A stretch of 64,000 nt of DNA from Clostridium grantii DSM 8605 (GCF_900129965.1 NZ_FQXM01000023.1:6188-70187); one strand, 5' to 3'; numbered from the stretch's first letter, positions 33,829-43,137 are shown. Numbers and translations are program-made. The notes: a model not told the origin generated them from the sequence alone.

Positions 33829-34253
33829 AATTCTTTCCGGAAAACACTTACTTTATTCCATTAGGAAAAGCAAAAATTAATATGAAGGAAACAGTTTTAA
33901 AAGTAGAAGAACTTGAGGCTATGAGATTAAAGGATATTGAGGATTTAAATCAAGAGAAGTGTGCAGAAAGAATGCAAGTATCAAGACAAACTTTTCAAAA
34001 TATTATAGATAGTGCAAGAAAAAAAATGGCCATTGCTTTAACAGAAGGAAATGCTATAAGTATTAGTGGAGGTAATTATAGGGCAACATTTTGCAAGTTT
34101 AAATGTTTTATTTGTGGTAATACTTATGAAATAAATTATGAACAGGATAAATATCTTTGCCCTATTTGTGGCTCCCACAAAGTTATGTGCAGTAAAAAAG
34201 CTGGTTTTTGCAAAAAGTGGTGTAAAGAGAAACCTGCGAAGGATAATGAGTGA
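33798..34253 (+). CDS. DUF134-type regulator with C-terminal Cys-rich extension
   Basis: A 151-residue protein; ATG at 33798 after gggagg, inside the end of the Fur-type gene. MPRPTKARRVEFFPENTYFIP is the DUF134 signature, followed by a sigma-factor-like helix-turn-helix (LEAMRLKDIEDLNQEKCAERM, SRQTFQNIIDSARKKMA). The C-terminal third adds a zinc ribbon (CKFKCFICGN, then CPICGSHKVMC) and further Cys. DUF134 proteins habitually travel with NifX-like genes. A second candidate for the operator at 29984. Confidence 0.85.
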   Translation: MPRPTKARRVEFFPENTYFIPLGKAKINMKETVLKVEELEAMRLKDIEDLNQEKCAERMQVSRQTFQNIIDSARKKMAIALTEGNAISISGGNYRATFCKFKCFICGNTYEINYEQDKYLCPICGSHKVMCSKKAGFCKKWCKEKPAKDNE

Positions 34254-34267
34254 TATATTATATTAAT

Positions 34268-34311
34268 ACATCAAGGTTAATAGGTTACATCAAACCTATT
34301 AACCTTGATGT
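34268..34311. terminator. bidirectional terminator between the cluster and feoB
   Basis: Perfect 19-bp stem: ACATCAAGGTTAATAGGTT (34268-34286) with AACCTATTAACCTTGATGT (34293-34311). It overlaps the feoB stop codon on the minus strand. Confidence 0.85.
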
Positions 34312-36435
34312 ATTTGCAACTATAAAACAAATAATAATACCGGTAACAGTAGGCACCAGAATAGAAACAAGGGTCCATTTAAAACTCTGAGTTTCTTTTT
34401 TTATGGTTAAACATGTGGTAGCACAAGGCCAATGCATTAAAGAAAACAGCATTACACATACAGCAGTTAAAGGAGTCCAACCATTAGCTACAAGAAGACT
34501 TCTTAATTGATCAAAACTGTCAAGTTCAAGCAAGGAACCAGTTGACATATAGCTCATAATTAAAATGGGAATAACTATTTCATTTGCAGGAAATCCTAAA
34601 ATAAAAGCCATTAAAATATAACCATCTAAGCCAATAAGTTTAGCAAAGGGATCAAGAAAATGAGCACAGTGACTTAAAATACTTATGTTTCCTATATAAA
34701 GATTGGCCATTATCCATATAACAAGACCTGCAGGGGCAGCAACTACTATTGCTCTGGCCAATACAAATAAAGTTCTATCAAAGATGGACCTAACAATAAC
34801 TTTACCTACCTGTGGTTTTCTATAGGGAGGTAATTCTAAAGTGAAAGCGGAGGGCAATCCTTTCAAAATCGTTTTTGATAATATTTTGGATATTATTAAT
34901 GTAATCATAATTCCTAGAAGAATTACTCCAGTTAGAATTAAGGTAGATACTACGGATTGAAAGGGAGCTTTTATTACCCCTGAAAAAAACATAATTATAA
35001 TTGCTATAAGTGTAGGAAATCTTCCATTGCAAGGAACAAAGTTGTTGGTTATAATTGCAATTAGCCTTTCTCTAGGAGAATCAATTATTCTACACCCTAT
35101 TATACCAGCAGCATTACACCCAAAACCCATACACATTGTTAAAGCTTGTTTTCCGCAAGCACAAGCTTTTTTAAAATAGTTATCAAGATTAAAAGCAACT
35201 CTAGGTAGATATCCAAGGTCTTCTAGTAATGTGAAGAGGGGAAAGAAAATAGCCATGGGGGGTAACATAACCGAAATTACCCAAGCAAGAGTTCGATAAA
35301 TCCCTTCAACTAATAATCCATGTAACCATGGTGGTGCATTTAACCAAGTGAAAAAATCTGTAAGTTTATTCTCTACCCAAAATAATCCACTGGAAATTAT
35401 TTGAGAAGGTATGTTTGCACCTGTAATAGTAAGCCAAAATATTAAAGCAAGAAGAAGAATCATAATTGGAATTCCAAATTTTTTTGAGGTTAGATATTTA
35501 TCTATTTTTCTATCTGTTTTATTATAGTTTGTATCTTTAATAGAAACCACAGTGCTGTTAATTTTTTCAGCCGTTTTAACTAGGTGGCAAACAATGGAGT
35601 CCCTTAATGCATCAGCATCAATACCTTCAGATTTAAGAAAATTTCTTGCTTCATAAACTTCATTCATCATATCCTCATATTTAGTAAGATTAAAGTTAAG
35701 ATATTTATTAATAGAAGTTAGTAAGGTTTCATCTCCATCTATAAGTTTTAAAGCTACCCATTTAGCATTAAGTTTGTTTTGCAGATTAGATGAAAGTACA
35801 ATTTCAAGCTTAGCTATAGCTTTTTCTATAGAAGAATCATAACAAATCTTGATAATATTTGGATTGATTTTATTTGATGAAATAAGAAGAACTTTATCCA
35901 TTAATTCATTTAATCCTTTGCCACTAATAGCACTGGTTCCTACCACAGGAACTCCAAGCTGACTAGATAAATTATCTAAATCAATATATATTCCCTTTCG
36001 TTTTGCTTCATCCATTAAATTAACACATACAACAACTTTAGAAGTAATCTCTAGTGTTTGTAAAACAAGATTTAAATTTCTTTCTAAACAAGTAGAATCT
36101 ACTACAATTACTGTTGCATCTGGATTGCCAAAGCAAATAAAATCTCTAGCAACTTCTTCTTCAACGGAATTTGACATCAAAGAGTAGGTGCCGGGAATAT
36201 CAACTAAAATAAAATTAGTATTTTTATAAGCATAATTGCCCTGAGCATTTGTAACAGTTTTGCCAGGCCAGTTGCCGGTGTGTTGTTTTAAACCTGTTAG
36301 ATTATTAAAAATAGTGCTTTTGCCTACGTTTGGATTACCGCCTAAAGCAATAATTTTATCTTCAGAAGAAGTTTTATCAATTCTAAGTTCTTTTTCAAGA
36401 ACGTTTATTTCATTTATTTTATTGGGTAGACCCAT
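34285..36435 (-). CDS. feoB: ferrous iron transporter FeoB
   Basis: Membrane Fe(II) permease with an N-terminal G domain, 716 residues, start after aggaggt. GNPNVGKSTIFNNLTG (G1), DIPGTYSL (G3) and NLMDEA (G4) are intact. A helical GDI-like domain (about 190-290) and a transmembrane part with two Gate motifs (including GFGCNAAGIIGCRII) follow. It lies downstream of feoA on the minus strand, converging on the Mrp/NifX cluster. Confidence 0.97.
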   Translation of the reverse strand: MGLPNKINEINVLEKELRIDKTSSEDKIIALGGNPNVGKSTIFNNLTGLKQHTGNWPGKTVTNAQGNYAYKNTNFILVDIPGTYSLMSNSVEEEVARDFICFGNPDATVIVVDSTCLERNLNLVLQTLEITSKVVVCVNLMDEAKRKGIYIDLDNLSSQLGVPVVGTSAISGKGLNELMDKVLLISSNKINPNIIKICYDSSIEKAIAKLEIVLSSNLQNKLNAKWVALKLIDGDETLLTSINKYLNFNLTKYEDMMNEVYEARNFLKSEGIDADALRDSIVCHLVKTAEKINSTVVSIKDTNYNKTDRKIDKYLTSKKFGIPIMILLLALIFWLTITGANIPSQIISSGLFWVENKLTDFFTWLNAPPWLHGLLVEGIYRTLAWVISVMLPPMAIFFPLFTLLEDLGYLPRVAFNLDNYFKKACACGKQALTMCMGFGCNAAGIIGCRIIDSPRERLIAIITNNFVPCNGRFPTLIAIIIMFFSGVIKAPFQSVVSTLILTGVILLGIMITLIISKILSKTILKGLPSAFTLELPPYRKPQVGKVIVRSIFDRTLFVLARAIVVAAPAGLVIWIMANLYIGNISILSHCAHFLDPFAKLIGLDGYILMAFILGFPANEIVIPILIMSYMSTGSLLELDSFDQLRSLLVANGWTPLTAVCVMLFSLMHWPCATTCLTIKKETQSFKWTLVSILVPTVTGIIICFIVANTSRLIGLM

Positions 36436-36497
36436 AAATTACCTCCTGAAAAACAGTGATATTTATATAATTTATAAATAGAAGTATAAATAATAAA

Positions 36498-36737
36498 TTA
36501 AAGGGTCTCTACTAAAATAGTTGAAGCTACTTCAGAACGAAGAGCGATAACAGTTCCTCTTATAAGATAAGCAACTGGATCTCCAGAGGGGCTTTTATGC
36601 AAAGCTTCTACAATAGTATCATCAATCAATCCCAAGTCTAAAAGCCTTCTTCTTAAAAGTCCATGAGAAATAAGTTTCTTTACTCTACATTTTTTACCAA
36701 TGGGTAAAGTGTTAAGTGTAATGTAATAATTGTTCAT
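36498..36737 (-). CDS. feoA: ferrous iron transport accessory protein FeoA
   Basis: SH3-like cytoplasmic protein of 79 residues. LPIGKKCRVKKLISHGLLRRRLLDLGLIDDT and the terminal GTVIALRSEVASTILV are the family pattern. Co-transcribed with feoB, sixty bases apart. RBS aaaggggcg. Confidence 0.93.
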   Translation of the reverse strand: MNNYYITLNTLPIGKKCRVKKLISHGLLRRRLLDLGLIDDTIVEALHKSPSGDPVAYLIRGTVIALRSEVASTILVETL

Positions 36738-36753
36738 ATAAAAATAGCGCCCC

Positions 36754-36783
36754 TTTAGTATTAAAAACTTTATCTATACTAAA
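36754..36783 (-). promoter_or_regulatory. inverted repeat upstream of feoA, candidate operator
   Basis: TTTAGTAT (36754-36761) and ATACTAAA (36776-36783) form an 8-bp dyad with a 14-base centre immediately upstream of the feoA ribosome site. It does not match a classical Fur box. It may be the control site for feoAB, but the promoter hexamers are unclear. Confidence 0.4.
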
Positions 36784-36838
36784 ATATGATAGGGACAGAT
36801 AAATGGTTATTAGTAATGAAGTTTTACTTAACTTTAAA

Positions 36839-37678
36839 CTAGTTTTTTTTCTTGTACTCACGAGGAGATAAGCCGGTTATTTTTTTGAAAGATTTGTAGA
36901 AATTTGAGTAATCCTTAAATCCTACTGTCATATAAAGTTGATTAATAGGCTTGTTTTTTAACATAAGTTCTTTTGCTTTCATTATTCTTTTATAGGTTAA
37001 GTATTCCATCAAAGTAAATCCAGTATTATCTTTAAAATAATGACTTAGATAATATTTATTAAGGAAAAATTTTTCCTCAAGCAAGTCAAGGGTGATTTTA
37101 GAACCAAGATTTAGATTTATATAATTTAGCAGATTTGAAGTTAAATCATCGCTAGATATAAAATTGGAACCTATTTCTTGTTTTGCATAAAGCTTATTTA
37201 TAAGTATAAGCAATTGAATGAGATATGTTTTTAAAAGTAACTGGTTTTCAATATTATTTACTTTGCTGCATATTTCAACTTTAGTTAATATATAATCAAG
37301 CTCATTTAAATCCTCATTTGTTGCCTTAAGTAAATTGTTGTGACCTAATTTTTTGTTTTCAAAGCAAGATAGCAAATTATATTTGTTAAAATCAAGTATA
37401 TTTAAAATCTCAGGTTTGAAATGAAGTACTTTGCGTTCATATATAGTGTCTGAATTTATAAATAACCTATGAAGTTCTTTGTTGTTAATAATTAAAATAT
37501 CATTTTTTACAAGAGAGTAACAAGTTCCCTCAATGTAGGAGGTAACCTCTCCTGAAATGAGGAAGTATATTTCATAACCATCGTGAACATGGGTGGAATA
37601 TTCATAAGGGGCATTGTCAATACTATGATGGAACCATAAATTGTTATTAATATGCTGGAGTGAAGAATTAGTTTCCAT
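36839..37678 (-). CDS. AraC-family regulator, divergent to the glucuronate operon
   Basis: A 279-residue regulator; the ATG at 37678 follows aaaggtgg, while an upstream in-frame ATG (37714) lacks a site. The N-terminal cupin sensor (HVHDGYEIYFLISGEV, about 30-46) is followed by a C-terminal pair of helix-turn-helices (TLDLLEEKFFLNKYYLSHYF and INQLYMTVGFKDYSNFYKSF, ending KKITGLSPREYKK). Its divergent position next to uxaC suggests it activates that operon in response to a hexuronate derivative. Confidence 0.9.
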   Translation of the reverse strand: METNSSLQHINNNLWFHHSIDNAPYEYSTHVHDGYEIYFLISGEVTSYIEGTCYSLVKNDILIINNKELHRLFINSDTIYERKVLHFKPEILNILDFNKYNLLSCFENKKLGHNNLLKATNEDLNELDYILTKVEICSKVNNIENQLLLKTYLIQLLILINKLYAKQEIGSNFISSDDLTSNLLNYINLNLGSKITLDLLEEKFFLNKYYLSHYFKDNTGFTLMEYLTYKRIMKAKELMLKNKPINQLYMTVGFKDYSNFYKSFKKITGLSPREYKKKN

Positions 37679-37766
37679 AAAATCCACCTTTCTTTGTAGA
37701 TATTCTATATACATATATTATACAGCAATATTTGCAATGTTTTAAACAAATAAAGCAAAGTTTTAT

Positions 37767-37776
37767 ATGGTACCAT
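37767..37776 (+). promoter_or_regulatory. palindrome upstream of uxaC
   Basis: Perfect 10-bp palindrome ATGGTACCAT within the intergenic region between the AraC-type gene and uxaC, some 23 bases before the uxaC start. Possible operator, weakly supported. Confidence 0.3.
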
Positions 37777-37798
37777 TTACATAAGAGGTGATTATGAT

Positions 37799-39211
37799 AT
37801 GAATAAGTTTATGGATAAAAATTTCTTGCTTTATAATAATAAAGCAATTGAGTTATTTGAAAATTATGCAGCAGATATGTCTATATTCGATTATCATTGC
37901 CATTTAGATCCTAAGGACATATGGGAAGATAAAAGATTTACCAATATTACAGAGGCTTGGCTTTATGGGGATCATTATAAATGGAGAGCCATGAGAAGTA
38001 ATGGGGTAACTGAGGATTATATAACAGGAGATAGAAGTGATTACGAAAAATTTGAGGCATGGGCTAAGACTATGCCATACCTTATAGGAAATCCTTTATA
38101 TAGTTGGACACACTTAGAACTTCAAAGATATTTTGATATTTATGAGGTATTGTGTGAAGAAAACGCTAAGATTATATGGGATAAAGCTAATGAAGTTATA
38201 GCAAAAGTGCATTTTAGTGCAAGAGGGATTATTGAAAAATCAAAAGTTAAAGGTATTTGTACCACAGATGATCCTACAGATGATCTTGCATATCATAAAA
38301 AGATAGCTAATCTTGATGATTTTGAAACTAAAGTTTTACCAACTTTTAGACCAGATAAAGCTTTGGAAATAAATAGTCCTTTATTTAAGGAATGGGTGAT
38401 GAAATTATCACAGGTTTCGGGTAATGAAATAAATACTTATGATGAATTTATTGATGGATTAAAATCAAGAGTTGAGTATTTTCATGAAGTTGGATGCAGA
38501 ATTTCTGATCATTCATTAAGTGCGGTTTTCTATGAGAGAGGAACTTTCAGTGAAATACAAGAAATATTTAGCAAGGCTTTAAACAATGAATATGTTGAAA
38601 AAATAGAGGAAGAAAAATTTAAGACTTATACAATGAATGAACTTGGTAGAATGTACTCAAATAAAGAATGGACTATGCAGCTTCATTTAGGAGCTATGAG
38701 AAACAATAATAGCAAAATGTATAATGCATTAGGTGTTGATGTGGGCTTTGACTCTATAAATGATTTGGCTATTGCAGAAAATTTGTCTAAACTTCTTAAT
38801 TCCTTGGATTCATGCAATAGTTTACCCAAAACTATACTATACACTTTGAATCCAAAAGATAATTATGTTTTAGGTACAATGGCTGGAAATTTCCAAGGAG
38901 ATGGAATACCAGGTAAAATTCAATTTGGAACTGCATGGTGGTTTAATGATAATAAAGATGGAATGGAAAGCCAAATGAAGGCTCTTTCAAATCTTGGAGT
39001 TTTAGGAAGATTTTTAGGTATGCTAACTGATTCAAGAAGTTTTCTTTCTTACACAAGACATGAATATTTCAGAAGAATTTTATGTAATATGATTGGAGAA
39101 TGGGTGGAGAAGGGCGAATATCCTGATGATAATATTATGCTAGAGAAAATAATAAAAGGCATTTGCTTCAATAATGCAAAAGAGTATTTTGGCATAGATG
39201 TTAGGAATTAA
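37799..39211 (+). CDS. uxaC: glucuronate isomerase
   Basis: Isomerises D-glucuronate to D-fructuronate (and galacturonate to tagaturonate). 470 residues, RBS aagaggtg. The metal site DYHCHLDPKDIWEDKRF near the N-terminus and the C-terminal LGMLTDSRSFLSYTRHEYFRRILC are typical. First gene of uxaC-uxuA-uxuB, the fructuronate branch of hexuronate breakdown. Confidence 0.96.
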   Translation: MNKFMDKNFLLYNNKAIELFENYAADMSIFDYHCHLDPKDIWEDKRFTNITEAWLYGDHYKWRAMRSNGVTEDYITGDRSDYEKFEAWAKTMPYLIGNPLYSWTHLELQRYFDIYEVLCEENAKIIWDKANEVIAKVHFSARGIIEKSKVKGICTTDDPTDDLAYHKKIANLDDFETKVLPTFRPDKALEINSPLFKEWVMKLSQVSGNEINTYDEFIDGLKSRVEYFHEVGCRISDHSLSAVFYERGTFSEIQEIFSKALNNEYVEKIEEEKFKTYTMNELGRMYSNKEWTMQLHLGAMRNNNSKMYNALGVDVGFDSINDLAIAENLSKLLNSLDSCNSLPKTILYTLNPKDNYVLGTMAGNFQGDGIPGKIQFGTAWWFNDNKDGMESQMKALSNLGVLGRFLGMLTDSRSFLSYTRHEYFRRILCNMIGEWVEKGEYPDDNIMLEKIIKGICFNNAKEYFGIDVRN

Positions 39212-39289
39212 TGATTGAACTATTGAACTAATGATTGTTTTAATGAGGCATTATTTTTAAAATATCATAGTAGTGAAAGGAGTAGAAAA

Positions 39290-40366
39290 ATGAAAATGAC
39301 CTGGAGATGGTATGGGGAAGGTAATGATGATATAACCCTAGACCATATAAGACAAATACCGGGCGTTATGGGAGCAGTATGGTCTCTTCATGATAAAGTT
39401 GCCGGTGAAGTATGGGAAATGGAAAGAATACAAGAGGTGGCAGATCAATTAGCAGCAAAAGGACTTAGCCCAGCTGTGGTTGAGAGTGTAAATGTTCACG
39501 ATGACATAAAGATGGGCTTACCTTCAAGAGATAAGTATATTGACATTTATATAGATACAATAAGAAAACTTTCAAAAGTAGGAGTTGAAGTAATATGCTA
39601 TAACTTTATGCCTGTGTTTGATTGGACTAGAACTGATCTTTATAAAGAAACAAAGGATGGATCTAATGCTTTGTTTTATGAAAAGAAATTAGTAGAAGGA
39701 GCTTCTCCGCAATCTATTGTAGACAGAATATTAGAAGGTGCTGGAGAAAAAACTATGCCTGGTTGGGAACCAGAAAGACTTGCCCACCTTGAAAAACTTT
39801 TTGATGATTACAGTGGTATAAGTGAAGATATGCTTTTTGATAATTTAAAGTATTTTCTTGAAAGAATAATACCAGTTTGTCAGGAAGAGGATATTAAAAT
39901 GGCAATACACCCGGATGATCCACCATGGCCTATATTTGGTCTTCCTAGAATCATTAGAAGTAGAGACCATATTGAGAAATTTTTAAAGCTTGTAGATAGC
40001 CCATATAATGGACTTACATTATGTACAGGATCTTTAGGTCCTAATCTTTCTAATAATATTCCAGCTATAATAAGAGAATTTGGAGATAGAATTCACTTTG
40101 CTCATATCAGAAATGTTAAAGTTTTTGAAAATGGAGATTTTATAGAAACTTCTCACAGAGCCTGTGATGGAAGTGTAGATATTGTAGAAGTTGTTAAAGC
40201 TTATCATGAAATTGGCTTTGAAGGCTATGCTAGACCTGATCATGGAAGACATCTTTGGGGTGAAGAAAAGAATTGTAGACCAGGATATGGCTTATATGAT
40301 AGAGCTCTAGGAGTTATGTACCTTCTTGGGATATGGGACACTCTTGAAAAGGAGAAAAACAAATAA
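39290..40366 (+). CDS. uxuA: mannonate dehydratase
   Basis: Dehydrates D-mannonate to 2-keto-3-deoxygluconate. 358 residues, RBS gaaaggag. MTWRWYGEGNDDITLDHIRQIPG at the N-terminus, the CYNFMPVFDWTRTDL segment and the HPDDPPWPIFGLPRI metal region match UxuA. The KDG kinase and aldolase that would complete the pathway are not in this window. Confidence 0.96.
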   Translation: MKMTWRWYGEGNDDITLDHIRQIPGVMGAVWSLHDKVAGEVWEMERIQEVADQLAAKGLSPAVVESVNVHDDIKMGLPSRDKYIDIYIDTIRKLSKVGVEVICYNFMPVFDWTRTDLYKETKDGSNALFYEKKLVEGASPQSIVDRILEGAGEKTMPGWEPERLAHLEKLFDDYSGISEDMLFDNLKYFLERIIPVCQEEDIKMAIHPDDPPWPIFGLPRIIRSRDHIEKFLKLVDSPYNGLTLCTGSLGPNLSNNIPAIIREFGDRIHFAHIRNVKVFENGDFIETSHRACDGSVDIVEVVKAYHEIGFEGYARPDHGRHLWGEEKNCRPGYGLYDRALGVMYLLGIWDTLEKEKNK

Positions 40367-41964
40367 TGAAACTAAACTTAAATGAATTAAAAAATACTCA
40401 GTGTTGGGAAAAAGCAAATATAATTTTGCCAAAATTTGATTATGATAAAATAAAAGCTAGTACAAAAGAAAATCCTACATGGGTTCATTTTGGAGCTGGA
40501 AATATATTTAGAGGATTTGTGGCTAAAGCACATCAAAATCTCCTTGATAAAAAATTGGCTGATACTGGGATAATAGCTGTAGAAACTTTTGATTATGAAG
40601 TGATTGAAAAGGTATATGAACCTTGTGATAACTTAGCTTTAGTTGTTCTAATGAATAGTGATGGAAGCTTTGATAAAACTGTGGTTGCTAGTATCGTAGA
40701 AGGTATAACTACCAAAATGGACAATGGAGATTATGATAGGCTTGTAAAAGCTTTTGAAAATCCTAGTTTGCAAATGGCTAGTTTTACTATTACTGAAAAA
40801 GGTTATGCGCTTAAAGATTTTTCAGGACAATTCTTTTCCTTTGTTAAAAGTGATCTTGAAAAAGGACCAGCTAGTCCAACTCATGCCATGAGTGTTGTTA
40901 CTGCTCTTGTTTACAAAAGATACTTAAAAGGAAAATACCCAATGGCTCTTGTAAGCATGGATAATTGCTCTCATAATGGAGATAAAGTAAAAGAAGCAGT
41001 AATTACTATAGCTAAGGAATGGCAAAATAGAGGTTTTGTAGAAAAAGGATTTGTAGATTATATCACTGATGAAAAAAAAATAACATTCCCTTTATCAATG
41101 ATAGATAAAATAACTCCAAGGCCTGCAGAGGTGGTTAAAGAAGCTTTAGAAAAAGATGGGGTTGAAGATATAGAGGTAGTTATAACTTCTAAAAATACTT
41201 ATATGGCTCCTTTTGTAAATGCGGAAGTATGTGAGTATTTAGTTATAGAAGATAAATTTCCAAATGGAAGACCAGCCCTTGAAGAATCAGGGATTTTATT
41301 TACAGATAGAGAAACAGTAAATAATGTGGAGACTATGAAGGTAACAACTTGTTTAAATCCGCTTCACACGGCATTAGCAGTAACAGGATGTTTATTAGGA
41401 CATACTCTAATTGCAGATGAGATGAAGGATGATACTCTTAAAAAACTTGTTGAAAAGATAGGTTATGATGAAGGATTACCTGTAGTATTAGACCCTAAAA
41501 TTTTAAGTCCTAAAAAATTCATTGATGAGGTAGTAAATGAAAGATTTGCAAATCCATATATTCCAGATACACCTCAAAGAATAGCTACAGATACATCTCA
41601 AAAGGTAGGCATAAGATTTGGAGAAACTATAAAATCTTATGTTAAAGACGAATCTCTTGATGCTAAAAATCTTGTGGGTATTCCACTAGCAATAGCTAGT
41701 TGGTGCAGATATTTGATGGGTGTAGATGATAAAGGAAATGAAATGATTTTGAGTTCAGATCCTATGATTGATACTCTTAAAAACACCATGGATAAAATCA
41801 AAATGCGGGATACATCAGCAGACTTAAGTGAGATTCTATCTAATAAAGATATTTTTGGAGTTAATTTATATGAGATAGGATTAGGAAATAAGATTGAAAA
41901 TATGTTTTTAAAAATGATAAAAGAACCAGGAGCTGTTAGAACCACAATCAATATGTACTTGTAG
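40366..41964 (+). CDS. uxuB: fructuronate reductase (mannitol dehydrogenase family)
   Basis: NAD-dependent reduction of fructuronate to mannonate. 532 residues, the ATG overlapping the last base of the uxuA stop. A Rossmann opening (VHFGAGNIFRGFVAKAHQNL), VSMDNCSHNGDK and the long-chain dehydrogenase catalytic region (KITPRP, then CLNPLHTALAV) are present. A tagaturonate reductase role is possible in principle, but linkage to uxuA favours UxuB. Two hairpin terminators follow. Confidence 0.92.
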   Translation: MKLNLNELKNTQCWEKANIILPKFDYDKIKASTKENPTWVHFGAGNIFRGFVAKAHQNLLDKKLADTGIIAVETFDYEVIEKVYEPCDNLALVVLMNSDGSFDKTVVASIVEGITTKMDNGDYDRLVKAFENPSLQMASFTITEKGYALKDFSGQFFSFVKSDLEKGPASPTHAMSVVTALVYKRYLKGKYPMALVSMDNCSHNGDKVKEAVITIAKEWQNRGFVEKGFVDYITDEKKITFPLSMIDKITPRPAEVVKEALEKDGVEDIEVVITSKNTYMAPFVNAEVCEYLVIEDKFPNGRPALEESGILFTDRETVNNVETMKVTTCLNPLHTALAVTGCLLGHTLIADEMKDDTLKKLVEKIGYDEGLPVVLDPKILSPKKFIDEVVNERFANPYIPDTPQRIATDTSQKVGIRFGETIKSYVKDESLDAKNLVGIPLAIASWCRYLMGVDDKGNEMILSSDPMIDTLKNTMDKIKMRDTSADLSEILSNKDIFGVNLYEIGLGNKIENMFLKMIKEPGAVRTTINMYL

Positions 41965-41990
41965 GGGCGGGTTTCCATGCCCGCCCTTTT
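41965..41990 (+). terminator. GC-rich terminator after uxuB
   Basis: GGGCGGG (41965-41971) pairs with CCCGCCC (41980-41986), then TTTT. An unusually GC-rich stem for this DNA, possibly a mobile extragenic hairpin. Confidence 0.85.
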
Positions 41991-42021
41991 CTCTATAATG
42001 AATTCAAATATTATTGCTGAG

Positions 42022-42070
42022 AGGGATATAGATAAGTTTGTTAAAAATAAACCTATCTGTATCCCTTTTT
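42022..42070 (+). terminator. second terminator after uxuB
   Basis: Long stem with G-U pairs (GGGATATAGATAAGTTT with AAACCTATCTGTATCCC) followed by TTTTTT. A backup to the GC-rich hairpin before it. Confidence 0.75.
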
Positions 42071-42174
42071 TACTTTAGATATTTAAGAACAAATGTTTCG
42101 AAAAATTGTATATTATTCTACACCATGGAAATACTAGCAATATAAAAATTTTCTTGTGGAAAGAGGTGTACATT

Positions 42175-43083
42175 ATGGATTATAATAAAATAGAGGATAC
42201 AGTTTTGAAAAAAGCTATGGACATATTTCAGCAAAGTGCAGTGGATTTTTTTAGAATAGATGCAAAAATAATAGCGCCAGCTGAAACAGAGATTAAAAAT
42301 ATTGAAATCAAAACCAATTATACAGATTATTTATTTCATACAGATGATGGCAATTATCTTCATTTTGAATTTCAAACAACTGATAAAAAAGATGATATAA
42401 AAAGATTTTTATATTATGACGCTTCCTTATTTTATAAAGAAAAGAGAAAAGTTAGGACTATAGTTATATATTCCTCGGATATAGAAAATGTTGTTTCCTT
42501 CATTGATGCAGGGACTATAAAATATAATATAGAACCTTATTATATGAAAAAGATAGATGGAGATGAAAAACTAGAATATCTAAAAGAAAAAATCGAGAAA
42601 AATGAAAATTTAACAAGAGAAGATATTCTAACACTAACATTTCTTCCACTGATGAATAGTGAAGAAGGTCGAAGCCAAAGAACATTAAGAAGCATAGAAC
42701 TGGCTGATAAAATAAAAGATAGTGAAGATAAAACACAAAGTTTAACTTTGTTATATGCTTTATTAGAAAAATTTGGAGATGATTTAAGCAAAAAAAGATT
42801 TAAGGAGGTTTTTTCGGTGACAGAAATAGGGAAAATGATTAGAGAAGAAGGCATAAGAGAAGGTATAAGAGAAGGTATAAGAGAAGGAAAAGAAGAAGGC
42901 GTAAAAGAAGGATTGAAAAAAGGTAAGGTAGATACTTTAATAAAATTATTAACCAAAAAATTTGGTAAGGTATCAAAGGATTATGAAAGTGAAATCAGAA
43001 ATTTGTCAGAAGATAGTATAGATATAATAACCATAGATATATTTGAAATTAATGATATAAAGGAAATAGAGAAATATTTTTAG
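42175..43083 (+). CDS. Rpn/PD-(D/E)XK-type nuclease with REG repeats
   Basis: A 302-residue protein; ATG at 42175 after aaagaggtg, upstream in-frame codons to 42106 lacking a site. An N-terminal PD-(D/E)XK-like core (FFRIDAKIIAPAETEI, then the active-site-like YLHFEFQTTDK) is followed by a helical part and a repeat tract, GIREGIREGIREGKEEGVKEG (about 226-246), before a C-terminal helix. This is the layout of Rpn (recombination-promoting) or PDDEXK transposase-like proteins, multi-copy in many anaerobes and linked to phage defence or DNA exchange. Lies alone in the accessory region. Confidence 0.8.
   Translation: MDYNKIEDTVLKKAMDIFQQSAVDFFRIDAKIIAPAETEIKNIEIKTNYTDYLFHTDDGNYLHFEFQTTDKKDDIKRFLYYDASLFYKEKRKVRTIVIYSSDIENVVSFIDAGTIKYNIEPYYMKKIDGDEKLEYLKEKIEKNENLTREDILTLTFLPLMNSEEGRSQRTLRSIELADKIKDSEDKTQSLTLLYALLEKFGDDLSKKRFKEVFSVTEIGKMIREEGIREGIREGIREGKEEGVKEGLKKGKVDTLIKLLTKKFGKVSKDYESEIRNLSEDSIDIITIDIFEINDIKEIEKYF
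42850..42909 (+). repeat. in-frame 12-base tandem repeat within the Rpn-type gene
   Basis: Five copies of a 12-base unit, the first three nearly identical (GGYATAAGAGAA), the last two degenerate. Each encodes Gly-Ile/Val-Arg/Lys-Glu. Multiples of 12 keep the frame, so copy-number change alters only helix or linker length. Confidence 0.9.
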
Positions 43084-43137
43084 TGAAAAAAAATCATAAA
43101 GAATAAATAAACAAATTATTTATAAGGGGTTTGTTTT

